From positions 1 through 44,200 of the forward strand of contig JAKPTX010000092.1 in assembly GCA_029570835.1 (NCBI GenBank): DNA of 44,200 bases, read 5' to 3'. Made by a program: the position numbers and the translations under genes. Within the stretch, counting starts at the first letter, position 1; every line of letters begins with the position of its first letter. This stretch comes from Bacteroidota bacterium (GTDB lineage Bacteria; Bacteroidota; Bacteroidia; Bacteroidales; WCHB1-69). This document shows, one piece after another, positions 27,449 through 36,939 of the stretch. The notes under the pieces are model-generated. The model made no database searches. It was not told where the DNA came from and saw nothing but the letters and a program-made list of their open reading frames with translations.

Positions 27449-28681
27449 ATGAATTCTGCTGTTCAGGCTGTAAAACAACGTTTTGGAATCATTGGGTTCG
27501 ATCCTATGCTGGATAATGCGATCAATACGGCAATTCAAGTGGCTCCCACCGATCTGTCAGTATTGATTACAGGTGAAAGTGGAGTAGGGAAGGAGAGTTT
27601 TCCTAAAATTATTCATGAGAATAGTCTGAATAAACATGGGCAATATATCGCAGTAAACTGCGGAGCCATTCCGGAAGGAACCATAGATTCCGAGTTGTTT
27701 GGACATGAAAAAGGATCTTTTACAGGTGCTTCTGAGATGAGAAAAGGTTATTTTGAAGTAGCTAATGGGGGAACGATCTTTTTGGATGAAGTGGCTGATC
27801 TTCCATTGGCAACTCAGGTAAGACTACTTCGTGTACTTGAAAATGGTGAGTATATGAGAGTAGGATCATCACAAGTGCTCAAGACAAAAGTGAGAGTGGT
27901 TGCTGCTACCAATGTGAATATTGCTGACCGGATTGCAAGGGGGAAGTTTAGGGAAGATCTGTACTATAGATTAAATACAATCCCTATTCATGTACCTCCC
28001 TTAAGAGAGCGTAAAGATGACATCTACCTTCTTTTTGTCAAATTTGCTTCAGACTTTGCTTTGAAGTATAGAGTTCCGGCCCTTCAGCTAACGGATGATG
28101 CGGTCGCTTTGCTGAAATCATACAGCTGGCCGGGAAATATCAGACAATTGAGGAATGTTACTGAACAGATCTCCATTATTGAAAGTAATCGGTTGATAGA
28201 ACGTGAGGTGTTACAGAAATATCTGGTAGCACCTCAGGTTTCTAATTTTCCGGCTTTAATTCACAATGAAAATGATCCTGCCGTTCCGGGTGTTTTTGAA
28301 CGGGAGATTATCTATAAGTTTTTGACTGATCTCAAAAAAGAGGTTTCAGAGTTAAAGCAGATTGTATCGGAGATGAGTGGTGGAGGCTATTCGAATGTTT
28401 CACAAAGAGCACCTATTGAGTTTTCCGATTATGCTATAGAGAACCACTCTTCCGGTTATACCCTTCCGGAAGTAACACATGAAGTGGAACATGTGGTTGA
28501 GGAAGTAACTGCTGAGGATTCGGTGTTGGATGATGCTCCACTCTCTATTCAGAACGTTGAAAAAGAGTTGATCAGAAGGGCTTTGGAAAAACATGGAAAC
28601 AAACGCAAATTGGCAGCAGAAGAGTTGGGTATATCGGAACGAACATTGTACAGAAAAATCAAAGATTATGGGATATCGTAG
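27449..28681 (+). CDS. Sigma54-dependent transcriptional activator without receiver domain
   Basis: 410 residues: an AAA+ domain from about residue 10 with Walker A GESGVGKE (42-49), the sigma54-contact loop GSFTGAS (89-95; canonical GAFTGA with A to S), Walker B IFLDEVADL and an R-finger region, then a linker of about 100 residues and a Fis-type HTH at 372-408 (KRKLAAEELGISERTLYRKIK). There is no N-terminal receiver, PAS or GAF domain, so activity must be controlled by level or a partner. It lies 36 bp after glyA and overlaps lptE by 14 bp. The order activator-lptE-small gene-secG is a Bacteroidota arrangement. Confidence 0.93.
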   Translation: MNSAVQAVKQRFGIIGFDPMLDNAINTAIQVAPTDLSVLITGESGVGKESFPKIIHENSLNKHGQYIAVNCGAIPEGTIDSELFGHEKGSFTGASEMRKGYFEVANGGTIFLDEVADLPLATQVRLLRVLENGEYMRVGSSQVLKTKVRVVAATNVNIADRIARGKFREDLYYRLNTIPIHVPPLRERKDDIYLLFVKFASDFALKYRVPALQLTDDAVALLKSYSWPGNIRQLRNVTEQISIIESNRLIEREVLQKYLVAPQVSNFPALIHNENDPAVPGVFEREIIYKFLTDLKKEVSELKQIVSEMSGGGYSNVSQRAPIEFSDYAIENHSSGYTLPEVTHEVEHVVEEVTAEDSVLDDAPLSIQNVEKELIRRALEKHGNKRKLAAEELGISERTLYRKIKDYGIS

Positions 28682-29201
28682 AAGAAGAAAATTTTTCTTT
28701 TCCCTGCTGGGAATTTTGATAGTCTCGTTGATTCTTTCTTGCGGGATGCGAATGAGCGTTTCATTGACCGGTGGCAGTGTACATCCTGAAGCTAAAACAG
28801 CTTATGTAGGGGTTTTTCCTAATAATGCTCCCCTGGTAAATCCAACCCTTTCTCAAGAGTTTACCGATGCGGTTAAAGATCGTATCCGGAATCAAACTCC
28901 CTTGATGGTGGTGAATGAACAAAATGCGGACTATACGCTGACAGGAGAGATTATTACCTATTCCATCACACCGGTTGCCATACAAGGCAATGATATGGCT
29001 GCGATGAATCGTCTCACTATTGGAGTACGGGTTCGCTTCACTAACAGATTTGATGAAACGCAAAATTTTGAACAGACTATTTCACGCTATGTAGATTATT
29101 TGAGTTCTTTGAGTTTTACCTCTATTGAAGCGGGATTGGTTGCCCAAATCAATGAAGCGATTAGTGAAGAGATCTTTAATAAAGCCTTTGTTAACTGGTA
29201 A
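28668..29201 (+). CDS. lptE: LptE-family lipoprotein (LPS assembly)
   Basis: 177-residue lipoprotein of the Bacteroidota LptE type, the outer-membrane partner of LptD in LPS insertion. Start ATG 28668 gives MGYRRRRKFFFSLLGILIVSLILSCG in the order expected for a signal peptide, with lipobox LILSC (Cys24). The body has the family pattern AKTAYVGVFPNNAPLVNPTLSQEFTDAVKDRI-like order (conserved VFPN and LVNPTLSQ blocks) and an ADYTLTGEI strand. The start lies inside the 3' end of the sigma54 activator gene (14-bp overlap). An upstream in-frame ATG at 28593 would bury the signal peptide and is rejected. Confidence 0.85.
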   Translation: MGYRRRRKFFFSLLGILIVSLILSCGMRMSVSLTGGSVHPEAKTAYVGVFPNNAPLVNPTLSQEFTDAVKDRIRNQTPLMVVNEQNADYTLTGEIITYSITPVAIQGNDMAAMNRLTIGVRVRFTNRFDETQNFEQTISRYVDYLSSLSFTSIEAGLVAQINEAISEEIFNKAFVNW

Positions 29202-29205
29202 AAGT

Positions 29206-29799
29206 ATGAGTAAATTGATCCATTTTAATTTTTTAAACTATTTTCCCGGTATCTACGGAGACCGCAGTGAGATAGTGAAAAAAATGGAGGATTTACATTA
29301 CCGTTTTCCGGCATCTTCAGTTGTAAATCTCTTCTATCTTAGGATTTTACAGGATTATAAATTGAGAGATTTCGAAAAAAAGAAATCGAAACTACTTCTC
29401 ACCTTACCTCATAGAGCAACACTCCTCAGAATGCAAGTTGATTTACCTAAATTTCAGGATGAAATATTGCAAGGAGTACCCAAAATTAAACCTGCACCAA
29501 CGCAACAACCAACTAAGTCGGATGAGCATCAAGAGATTGACTTGCTGATTACACAATTTACAAAAAATCCTCCGAAAATGATCTTCTCTCCGGAACGCCA
29601 TGATGCTACCATAAATTATGAAACAAATCCGAGTGAAGAGGCTTTTGAACCCATAAGTGAAACATTAGCAAATATTTACGCCGAACAGGGGTATGTTGGG
29701 AAGGCTACAAAAATGTTTAAAAAATTGGGCTTGCTTTTTCCAGAAAAAAGTAGTTATTTTGCAGACCAAATAAAAAGGATTAAAAATAAAGATAATTAA
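29206..29799 (+). CDS. Conserved protein between lptE and secG, TPR-like C-terminus
   Basis: 197 residues from ATG 29206, 4 bp after lptE. No signal peptide, so cytoplasmic or peripheral. The N-terminal half is helical and charged, the middle is Pro/Thr-rich (PKIKPAPTQQPTKSDE), and the C-terminal 40 residues (ETLANIYAEQGYVGKATKMFKKLGLLFPEKSSYFADQI) look like a single tetratricopeptide helix pair. The gene keeps this place in related Bacteroidota operons, but its function is not known to me. An upstream ATG at 29125 overlapping lptE is less likely. Confidence 0.75.
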   Translation: MSKLIHFNFLNYFPGIYGDRSEIVKKMEDLHYRFPASSVVNLFYLRILQDYKLRDFEKKKSKLLLTLPHRATLLRMQVDLPKFQDEILQGVPKIKPAPTQQPTKSDEHQEIDLLITQFTKNPPKMIFSPERHDATINYETNPSEEAFEPISETLANIYAEQGYVGKATKMFKKLGLLFPEKSSYFADQIKRIKNKDN

Positions 29800-29821
29800 T
29801 AAATAAAAACTGACCTATATT

Positions 29822-30109
29822 ATGGTAACTCTACTTGTTATTGTGATTATTTTAGCAAGCCTATTATTGGGCTTCATTATTCTTATTCAAAACTCTAAAG
29901 GAGGTGGTTTAGCTTCCAATTTTGCCGGACAAAACCAGGTGTTGGGTGTTAAACGTACGACGGATTTCTTAGAAAAAGCAACCTGGACTATTGCTGCAGT
30001 GATTATGGTTTTGTGTTTGACTATAGCAATTATCGTAAGAAACGAAGCAAAAAGTTTGAGACCTTCTATTCCGGACACTGAGCAAACTGAAGAAATTCCT
30101 CAGGAGTAA
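29822..30109 (+). CDS. secG: Preprotein translocase subunit SecG
   Basis: 95 residues. First membrane helix [20 protein letters not shown], then the signature [13 protein letters not shown] of SecG, a cytosolic loop ([14 protein letters not shown]) and a second helix ([16 protein letters not shown]). The tail is acidic and Pro/Glu-rich ([14 protein letters not shown]). It assists SecYEA-driven export and is the last gene of the activator-lptE-TPR-secG cluster, 22 bp after the upstream gene. Confidence 0.95.
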   Translation: MVTLLVIVIILASLLLGFIILIQNSKGGGLASNFAGQNQVLGVKRTTDFLEKATWTIAAVIMVLCLTIAIIVRNEAKSLRPSIPDTEQTEEIPQE

Positions 30110-30166
30110 GAATTGAATGGTTTTTGATGATAGATTCGTCCTCTTCCCATTTTGACTCGATTTATT

Positions 30167-31081
30167 ATGCGAAAGCTGGTTCCTTATTTGGCAATATTCA
30201 TGTCAATGCTGTTTTGGGGATCCTCTTTTGTGTTGACTAAATATTTGCTGGACTCCTTTGCTCCTATTTCGATCATTTTTTTTAGATTATTTCTCTCCTC
30301 TATTATCTTTGTGATAATGGGACTTTTCGTGTATAAGAAAAAGTTTTTTTTACCTCAATCTGTTTGGCTCCTTTTTATTGTCCTCTCTTTGTTTGAGCCG
30401 GTTATCTATTTTGTTTTTGAAACATACAGCTTAAAATGGTCTGACCCTTCCGTGGTTTCTGTGATCATTTCGACTATTCCCCTCTTTATCGCTATTGTCG
30501 CATACTATTTTTTGAAAGAAAAATTGACCCGACTCAACTTTATTGGTGTCGTCATATCTGTGGTAGGGATTTTGATTATGCTTTTCCCCTCTCTAATGAG
30601 TGCCAACATGAATCTTTTGGGGATTCTATTTGCTTTTGGAGCTGTGATTAGCGCTGTTTGTTATAATTATGTATTGCAGAAAATTCCTTCTGAATATCCA
30701 CCTCTGCTGGTCATCACGTGGCAGAATTTGATCGCCTTGGTAGTGTTTACTCCGTTGTTATTCCTAACCAACTCTGATCAAGCATTATCGACTCAATTTC
30801 AAAACCTTTTTGTGCTTTCCAATTTGATTCCGCTCCTTCTCCTGGCTGTTTTCTGTTCCTCTTTTGCTTTTATGTTCTACCTTTATGCATTACGAGCTAT
30901 TGGTACAGCCAGAACCAGCATTTTTTCCAATATGATTCCTGCAGTTACAGCCGTTCTTTCATTTGCATGGTTAAATGAGCAGATTACCTGGAATAAACTA
31001 TTGGGTATCGTTATTGTATTGCTTGGGATCACTTTGGTTCAGATGAGAACAGGAGAACGTAAAGAACCTGTAACTGTTTAG
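30167..31081 (+). CDS. DMT-superfamily (EamA) transporter
   Basis: 304 residues from ATG 30167, ten predicted membrane helices in two EamA repeats. Repeat one begins MSMLFWGSSFVLTKYLLDSFAPISIIFFRL, in the usual order of small residues, and repeat two at about 150 with LLGILFAFGAVISAVCYNYV; the second repeat ends with the AFAWLNEQITWNKLLGIVIVLLGI-like segment typical of the family. Likely exports a metabolite or amino acid; substrate cannot be read from sequence. An in-frame TTG at 30152 would add five residues but is less likely. Convergent features are absent; clpB follows on the same strand. Confidence 0.88.
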   Translation: MRKLVPYLAIFMSMLFWGSSFVLTKYLLDSFAPISIIFFRLFLSSIIFVIMGLFVYKKKFFLPQSVWLLFIVLSLFEPVIYFVFETYSLKWSDPSVVSVIISTIPLFIAIVAYYFLKEKLTRLNFIGVVISVVGILIMLFPSLMSANMNLLGILFAFGAVISAVCYNYVLQKIPSEYPPLLVITWQNLIALVVFTPLLFLTNSDQALSTQFQNLFVLSNLIPLLLLAVFCSSFAFMFYLYALRAIGTARTSIFSNMIPAVTAVLSFAWLNEQITWNKLLGIVIVLLGITLVQMRTGERKEPVTV

Positions 31082-31100
31082 TTTCCCTTTTTTTATTGAC

Positions 31101-31113
31101 TGACAATTTGTCA
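31101..31113. promoter_or_regulatory. Perfect 6+1+6 palindrome upstream of clpB
   Basis: TGACAATTTGTCA, followed by TTTTTA, 68 nt before the clpB ATG and 20 nt after the transporter stop. It may be an operator for clpB, or a very short terminator of the transporter gene. No TAnnTTTG element was found for clpB, so another sigma factor or a regulator is plausible. Confidence 0.35.
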
Positions 31114-31180
31114 TTTTTATGAGATGGCAAACTCTTTGCATCGGTATAGATGTATAACATTTAATAAAGAAAGAAGGAAT

Positions 31181-33787
31181 ATGAATTTTAATAATTTAAC
31201 GCTTAAAACACAAGAGGTTATTGCATTGGCTCAAATGAATGCGTTGAACGAAAAGCATCAACGGATTGACAATTTGCACATCTTGAAAGCGCTGATTAAT
31301 ATAGATCACAATGTGATTCCCTATTTGATCAAAAAAATGGATGCAAATCCCAAAATGATTTCACAAGTAGTCGAAAAACAGTTGGAGTCAATACCTAAAG
31401 GAACCGGGGACGATCTTTTTTTATCAAACTCTTTTCATACTGCACTGCAGAGAGCAGTTGCTTTCAGTCACGAGTTAGGAGATGAGTTTGTTTCTTTGGA
31501 GCATCTTTTTTATGGAGTTTTTATGGCTAACGATGATGCATCCAAAATTTTAAAAGATGCAGGCATTACAGAGAAAAATATCAAATCTGTGATTGAGGAG
31601 ATGAGAAAGGGAAGTAAAGCGACTTCAGAGAGTGCAGAGGATAGCTACAATGCATTGAATAAATATGCAACCAATTTGAATGAGGCTGCCCGTAAGGGTA
31701 AACTGGATCCTGTGATTGGACGGGATGAGGAGATCCGTAGGGTACTTCAAATTTTGTCGAGAAGAACCAAAAACAACCCGATCTTGATTGGAGAGGCGGG
31801 TGTGGGTAAAACTGCCATTGCGGAAGGATTAGCTCATCGTTTGGTAACAGGGGATATCCCTGAAAATTTAAAAACAAAAAAGCTCTATTCTTTGGATATG
31901 GGAGCACTGATTGCCGGTGCGAAGTACAAAGGAGAGTTTGAAGAACGACTCAAGAATGTAATCAATGAGGTGATAGAGTCAGATGGGGAGATTATCCTTT
32001 TTATTGATGAGATCCACACTTTGGTGGGAGCGGGAGCTACCGGTGAAGGAGCTATGGATGCAGCGAATATTTTGAAACCTGCTTTGGCAAGAGGTGATTT
32101 AAGATCGATTGGAGCGACTACACTCAATGAGTATCAGAAGTATTTTGAAAAGGATAAAGCGCTGGAAAGAAGATTTCAACCGGTGAGGATTGAAGAACCG
32201 GATAAATATTCGGCTATCTCTATTTTGAGAGGTTTGAAAGAACGCTACGAAAATCACCATCAGGTGAAGATTTTGGATGAAGCGCTCATCGCGGCTGTTG
32301 AGCTTTCACAAAGGTATATTACCGATCGTTTCTTGCCCGACAAGGCGATCGACCTGATTGATGAGGCAGCTTCTAAATTAAAGCTGGAAATCAACTCCAT
32401 GCCCGAAGAATTGGATGAACTGGAGAGAAAAATCAGACAGTTGGAGATTGAAAAAGAGGCGATTAAGAGCGAAAATGATGAGGCTAAGAACGAGTCACTC
32501 AACAGAACCCTTGCGGAATTGCAAGAGGAAAGAAATAGTCTCTACATGAAGTGGAATGCAGAAAAAGAGGTAGTAGATCAGATTCAAAAGTTGAAAGTAG
32601 ATATCGAACAATATAAGTGGGAAGCAAACGAACAGGAACGTCAAGGGAATTATGGCAGAGTGGCGGAACTGAGATATGGTTTGATCAAATCTGCTGAAAA
32701 TAAAATTGAAGAACTACAAGAAGAATTAAAAGAACTGCAAGTTTCAGGTGCCTTGATTGATGAAGAGGTGGATAGTGAAGATATCGCTGATGTGGTTTCA
32801 CGCTGGACAGGTATTCCGGTAACTAAAATGATGCAGAGTGAGAAGAATAAACTGCTGCATCTGGAGGAGGAGTTACATAAAAGAGTGGTGGGACAAGATG
32901 AGGCGATAACAGCAGTTGCAGATGCTATCAGAAGAAATAAGGCGGGACTTCAGGATCCCAAAAGACCGATTGGTTCTTTTATCTTTATGGGAACTATCGG
33001 AGTTGGGAAGACAGAGCTGGCTAAAGCATTGGCAGAGTACCTGTTCAATACTGAAGAAGCTTTGATTAGATTGGATATGAGTGAGTTTCAGGAAGCACAT
33101 TCCATCTCTAAATTGATTGGTTCTCCTCCCGGATATGTGGGATATGATGAGGGAGGGATGTTGACTGAAAAGATACGTCGTAAAAAGTATGCTGTGGTGC
33201 TGTTTGATGAGATCGAAAAAGCACACCCCGATATCTTTAATACACTATTGCAAGTGTTGGATGATGGTCGATTGACCGACAATAAAGGGAGAACAGCAGA
33301 TTTTAAGAATACGATCATCATTATGACCTCCAATTTGGGATCTCCCATTATTCAGGAGCATTATTCGAACTATACTGAGGAGAACGGAGAAGAGATCTTT
33401 GAAAAGACCAAGGCGGAGGTAACCAACTTATTGAAGAAGACATTACCACCTGAGTTTATCAACAGAATTGATGAAATAGTAATGTTCCAGCCTCTGTCCA
33501 AAAAGGAGATTAAGGAGATTATCAAGTTACAACTCAACGGATTGAATGAATTGCTGGAAGAACAAGGAATTCGTGTAAACTTTTCAAAATATGCACTGGA
33601 TCTGTTGGGAGAATTGGGTTATGATCCTATATATGGTGCCAGACCATTGAAGAGAGTGATTCAAAAGAAAATTTTGAATGAACTTTCTAAGGTGATCCTT
33701 GCAGGCGACTACTCTAAAGATCAAGTGATTCAGATTGACTGTTTCGGGGATGATCAATTCCAGATTTTCTGTGAACCTCAAAAATAA
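31181..33787 (+). CDS. clpB: ATP-dependent disaggregase ClpB
   Basis: AAA+ chaperone that works with DnaK to pull apart protein aggregates. 868 residues from ATG 31181, preceded by the purine-rich AAGAAGGAA, a rare Shine-Dalgarno-like site here. Domains: Clp_N double repeat (about 1-145), AAA-1 with Walker A GEAGVGKT (204-211) and Walker [10 protein letters not shown], a long coiled-coil M-domain (about 400-525) that separates ClpB from ClpA/C, and AAA-2 with Walker A GTIGVGKT (604-611) and [13 protein letters not shown]. In AAA-2 the usual GPT(G/V) start is GTI, which keeps the GxxxxGKT pattern. The upstream ATG at 31124 would add 19 non-conserved residues and is not used. Confidence 0.96.
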   Translation: MNFNNLTLKTQEVIALAQMNALNEKHQRIDNLHILKALINIDHNVIPYLIKKMDANPKMISQVVEKQLESIPKGTGDDLFLSNSFHTALQRAVAFSHELGDEFVSLEHLFYGVFMANDDASKILKDAGITEKNIKSVIEEMRKGSKATSESAEDSYNALNKYATNLNEAARKGKLDPVIGRDEEIRRVLQILSRRTKNNPILIGEAGVGKTAIAEGLAHRLVTGDIPENLKTKKLYSLDMGALIAGAKYKGEFEERLKNVINEVIESDGEIILFIDEIHTLVGAGATGEGAMDAANILKPALARGDLRSIGATTLNEYQKYFEKDKALERRFQPVRIEEPDKYSAISILRGLKERYENHHQVKILDEALIAAVELSQRYITDRFLPDKAIDLIDEAASKLKLEINSMPEELDELERKIRQLEIEKEAIKSENDEAKNESLNRTLAELQEERNSLYMKWNAEKEVVDQIQKLKVDIEQYKWEANEQERQGNYGRVAELRYGLIKSAENKIEELQEELKELQVSGALIDEEVDSEDIADVVSRWTGIPVTKMMQSEKNKLLHLEEELHKRVVGQDEAITAVADAIRRNKAGLQDPKRPIGSFIFMGTIGVGKTELAKALAEYLFNTEEALIRLDMSEFQEAHSISKLIGSPPGYVGYDEGGMLTEKIRRKKYAVVLFDEIEKAHPDIFNTLLQVLDDGRLTDNKGRTADFKNTIIIMTSNLGSPIIQEHYSNYTEENGEEIFEKTKAEVTNLLKKTLPPEFINRIDEIVMFQPLSKKEIKEIIKLQLNGLNELLEEQGIRVNFSKYALDLLGELGYDPIYGARPLKRVIQKKILNELSKVILAGDYSKDQVIQIDCFGDDQFQIFCEPQK

Positions 33788-33813
33788 AAAACTACGTTAG
33801 TGATTTGAAAAGT

Positions 33814-33842
33814 GGGGGAGTCTTTGCATCCCCCCTTTTTTT
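33814..33842 (+). terminator. Rho-independent terminator of clpB
   Basis: GGGGGA (33814-33819) pairs with TCCCCC (33829-33834) around a nine-base loop, followed by T7 (33836-33842). It lies 27 nt after the clpB stop. The right arm and T tract form one of the C6T7 tracts seen several times in this window. Confidence 0.88.
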
Positions 33843-33928
33843 ATTTAATTATAAAAAAGAAAAAAGAATGAAAATATTCAAGTTAACATTTTTTAACACA
33901 AAATAAGGATTCTTATCTAAAATAGTAC

Positions 33929-33936
33929 TATTTTTG
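33929..33936 (+). promoter_or_regulatory. -7 element of gpsA
   Basis: TATTTTTG then CAG, 31 nt before ATG 33967 in the gap after the clpB terminator. No TTG at the -33 distance. The box lies well upstream of ATG 33967, so it supports an N-terminally extended GpsA. Confidence 0.55.
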
Positions 33937-33966
33937 CAGCCTTATTGAAAAGTAATAGGTTTGAGT

Positions 33967-35088
33967 ATGATGAATGAGGAAAAATTGATGGAATTAATTG
34001 AAGAGAAAAAAATAGATCAGAACAATCAGAATGGCAATGAGGAGGCGGAACTTATTGAAACAGAGCGAGTACCCAAAAGAAGAAAGGGAAAAATGAGATA
34101 TCGGGTTGGAATTATCGGTGGGGGAAGTTGGGCGACAGCAATTGCTAAAATTTTATCTGAGAATTTAAAACATATCAATTGGTGGGTGAGAGAACCTGAA
34201 ATTGAGGAGGGAATCTCTAAATATGGGCATAATCCGCTCTATTTGAGCTCGGTTCATTTTAATCATGGGGATGTTAAAATGAATCATAACTTAAAATATG
34301 TGATTACGAAATCGGATTATATTGTGATTGTAACTCCTTCCGCTTTTTTATATGAAACATTTTCAACTCTTCCTAAAGGGGTTTTCAAAAGGAAAAAGAT
34401 TATTTCTGCGGTGAAGGGGATCATCCCGGAAACCAATCAGCTAATTACAGATTATTTTAGAGAGCATTTTGAAGTTCCGCTCTCAAATATGTCCTTAATC
34501 AGTGGTCCTTCCCACGCGGAAGAGATTGCGCAGGAGAGATTGACTTTTCTGACTGCTGCTTCAGCAAATCCTGAATTAGCTGAACTGGTTGCTAAATTTT
34601 TTAAAAGCAGATATGTAAGAACTACCACTTCCAATGATATGATGGGAATTGAACTATCAGTGGTTTTGAAAAATATATATGCTTTAGGAGCAGGAATCTA
34701 TTCCGGATTAGGTTTTGGGGATAACTTCCTGGCTGCCTATATTGCAAATTGTGTCAAAGAAGCGGATGGGTTTGTAAACCACTTATACCCTAAAGCTGAT
34801 CGCAATGGCTCTCTTTCCGTTTATTTGGGAGACCTGTTGGTAACATGCTACTCACCTCACAGTCGAAATAGACTTTTTGGGAAAATGATCGGACAAGGTT
34901 TTTCTGTTCGTACTGCACAAATTGAAATGCAAATGATCGCAGAAGGATATTATGCGCTTCATTGTATTCACCTACTGAGTAAACAAGTGGAGTACCCGCT
35001 TCCTATTGTAGAGACGCTTCACGGTATTTTATACGATAGAAATTCGGTTGCTGTGGAGATGAATCGAATGGCAGAACATTTTTTATAA
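33967..35088 (+). CDS. gpsA: NAD(P)H-dependent glycerol-3-phosphate dehydrogenase
   Basis: Makes sn-glycerol-3-phosphate from dihydroxyacetone phosphate for phospholipid synthesis, in the cytoplasm. The core starts with RVGIIGGGSWATAIAKIL, the dinucleotide-binding loop (GxGxxx pattern), and includes VTPSAFL, ISGPSHAEEIA and VVLKNIYALGAG with the catalytic Lys. From ATG 33967 the protein has 373 residues, with a charged 42-residue extension (MNEEKLMELIEEKKIDQ...RVPKRRKGK) before the core that normal GpsA proteins lack. ATG 34093 (MRYRVGIIGG) would give the standard length. The promoter position favours the long form. The fucosidase gene follows after 10 bp. Confidence 0.92.
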   Translation: MMNEEKLMELIEEKKIDQNNQNGNEEAELIETERVPKRRKGKMRYRVGIIGGGSWATAIAKILSENLKHINWWVREPEIEEGISKYGHNPLYLSSVHFNHGDVKMNHNLKYVITKSDYIVIVTPSAFLYETFSTLPKGVFKRKKIISAVKGIIPETNQLITDYFREHFEVPLSNMSLISGPSHAEEIAQERLTFLTAASANPELAELVAKFFKSRYVRTTTSNDMMGIELSVVLKNIYALGAGIYSGLGFGDNFLAAYIANCVKEADGFVNHLYPKADRNGSLSVYLGDLLVTCYSPHSRNRLFGKMIGQGFSVRTAQIEMQMIAEGYYALHCIHLLSKQVEYPLPIVETLHGILYDRNSVAVEMNRMAEHFL

Positions 35089-35098
35089 TTTTTATATA

Positions 35099-36886
35099 AT
35101 GAAAAGAAGTTTTTTCTTTATTTTTTTATTGATCCCGGTTTGGCTCTTTTCTCAAGTACAACCGAACTGGGAATCGATCCGGGAAAGAGGCTATCCTCAA
35201 TGGTTTGGAGATGCTAAATTGGGTATTTTTATTCACTGGGGACTCTATTCCGTGCCTTCCTATTCCGGTCCGGAACAATATGGCGAGTGGTATTATCGTG
35301 GGTTAATGGTGAATGATACGGCCAGAGTGCAGTTCATGAAAAAGAATTATGGTGAAGATTTTAAATATGAGGATTTTGACAAACTGTTTAAAGCGGAACT
35401 TTTTAATCCTGATGAGTGGGCGCAACTGTTTAAAGATGCCGGAGCAAAATATGTGCTGCTGGTAACTAAACATCATGATGGATATTGTTTGTGGGATTCT
35501 CCTCAAAAGCCTGATTTCAATAGCGTTGTGGGTGGTCCGAAACGCAATATTGTGGAAGAGTTGACTCAGTCAGTAAGAGCTCAAGGATTGAAGATGGGCT
35601 TTTACTACTCTTTGCCTGAATGGCGCAATCCGCTCCACACCTGGTATGTGGATTCTCCGGATTCTATAGGAAATTACGTAGAAAACTATATGATTCCCCA
35701 GTTTAAAGAGTTAATTGGGAGATATAAACCTTCCGTTTTGTTTACGGATGGGGAGTGGCTTAACAGTGCCGAGCAATGGCATGCTGAAGAGTTGATTGCG
35801 TGGTATTACAATACGGTTGGTCCGGAAGCGATTGTTAACGACCGATGGGGGAGTGGTGCCGATTATGGTTATAAAACCCCTGAATACAGCTCCGGAATTT
35901 CTGATACGACCCGTCCCTGGGCGGAGTGTCGTGGTTTAGGTCGTTCTTTTGGATTGAATCGCAATGAACCTTTGTCCAATTACCTTACTTCTGAAGAGTT
36001 GATTCAACATTTTGCCAAGCTGGTCGCTGCCGGTGGAGGGATGACTTTGAACGTTGGTCCCGCAGCAGATGGTCAGATTCCATTGTTGCAACAAGAACGC
36101 TTGCTTGACTTAGGTAATTGGTTGAAAATCAATGGAGAAGCGATTTATGGGTCCAGACCTTACACCCGTTTTTATGAAACCATAGGGCTGGAATTGACAA
36201 GAATCGATCCTCAAATCAACTTCAATTGGGTGAGAAATGCACCGGATAAAGAGATGACTTATGATCATTTTCAGATTCGATGGGAGGGGAAACTGTTGGC
36301 GCCTGTGTCAGGAGAGTATCTCTTTGAAGCTAAGGCGGATGAGTTTATGACACTTTGGATCGACGGGAAGAAGATATTTTCAAATCGGGTATTGGCTGAA
36401 AACTCTGACAGTAATGCTCAGGAAGCTGAGCGTTCTCAAGCCTTAAAAGGTTCTATTCGTCTGGAAAAAGGAAAACAGTACGATATCAAAATTGAATATG
36501 AGGAGAAAACTCACGAAGCTAAGGCGATCCTCTATTGGAGTTATCCCAATCAGGAGAAACAGGTGATTCCTGCTCAATATTTTCAAACTCCGGAGAGTGC
36601 AGGATCGCGACCCGGACTGTTGGGAGTTTACTTTTGTGAAAAGCCCTATATTGCTTACACAACTCAGCCCGGAAAGTTGTATGCCATCACTTTGAAATAT
36701 CCTGATCATCAGTTGGTTCTCCCTGTTGAAAAACCTAAAGAAAATGCAAAAGTTCGATTTTTAGATCTTAAGGGAATGGCATTACCCTGGAAATATGTCA
36801 ACAACCAACTCATTATTGATACCTCCTTGATCCCTTTTTCTGCCATTAAATCGAAAGGTGCTTGGGTTTTTGAGATTGAGATGTAA
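35099..36886 (+). CDS. Secreted GH29 alpha-L-fucosidase with PA14 domain
   Basis: Releases alpha-linked L-fucose from glycans. 595 residues: signal peptide to about residue 19 (LLIPVWLFSQ), a GH29 catalytic barrel (about 22-355) with FGIFIHWGLYS-like FIHWGLYSVPSY, YVLLVTKHHDGYCLW, and the nucleophile Asp217 in VLFTDGEW, then a PA14 carbohydrate-binding-type domain (about 375-498; GEYLFEAKADEFMTLWIDG, YDIKIEYEE) and a short C-terminal beta domain (about 505-595). The site of the acid/base residue is not fixed by motif in this family. It lies 10 bp after gpsA but is functionally separate. No SusC/D pair or other glycan gene is nearby, so it is not part of a classic PUL. Confidence 0.92.
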   Translation: MKRSFFFIFLLIPVWLFSQVQPNWESIRERGYPQWFGDAKLGIFIHWGLYSVPSYSGPEQYGEWYYRGLMVNDTARVQFMKKNYGEDFKYEDFDKLFKAELFNPDEWAQLFKDAGAKYVLLVTKHHDGYCLWDSPQKPDFNSVVGGPKRNIVEELTQSVRAQGLKMGFYYSLPEWRNPLHTWYVDSPDSIGNYVENYMIPQFKELIGRYKPSVLFTDGEWLNSAEQWHAEELIAWYYNTVGPEAIVNDRWGSGADYGYKTPEYSSGISDTTRPWAECRGLGRSFGLNRNEPLSNYLTSEELIQHFAKLVAAGGGMTLNVGPAADGQIPLLQQERLLDLGNWLKINGEAIYGSRPYTRFYETIGLELTRIDPQINFNWVRNAPDKEMTYDHFQIRWEGKLLAPVSGEYLFEAKADEFMTLWIDGKKIFSNRVLAENSDSNAQEAERSQALKGSIRLEKGKQYDIKIEYEEKTHEAKAILYWSYPNQEKQVIPAQYFQTPESAGSRPGLLGVYFCEKPYIAYTTQPGKLYAITLKYPDHQLVLPVEKPKENAKVRFLDLKGMALPWKYVNNQLIIDTSLIPFSAIKSKGAWVFEIEM

Positions 36887-36939
36887 CAAAAAGATAATCT
36901 TTAACGTTATTATTAGTAGAATTTGTAATCTACAACGAT

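Noticed and set aside
31124-31180. Longer N-terminus for ClpB from an upstream ATG
   Set aside because: The added 19 residues have no family counterpart, and ATG 31181 is preceded by AAGAAGGAA and begins the conserved Clp_N sequence.
36890-36902. Palindrome AAAGATAATCTTT after the fucosidase gene
   Set aside because: It is AT-only in effect, too short to terminate, and such palindromes are expected by chance in AT-rich gaps.
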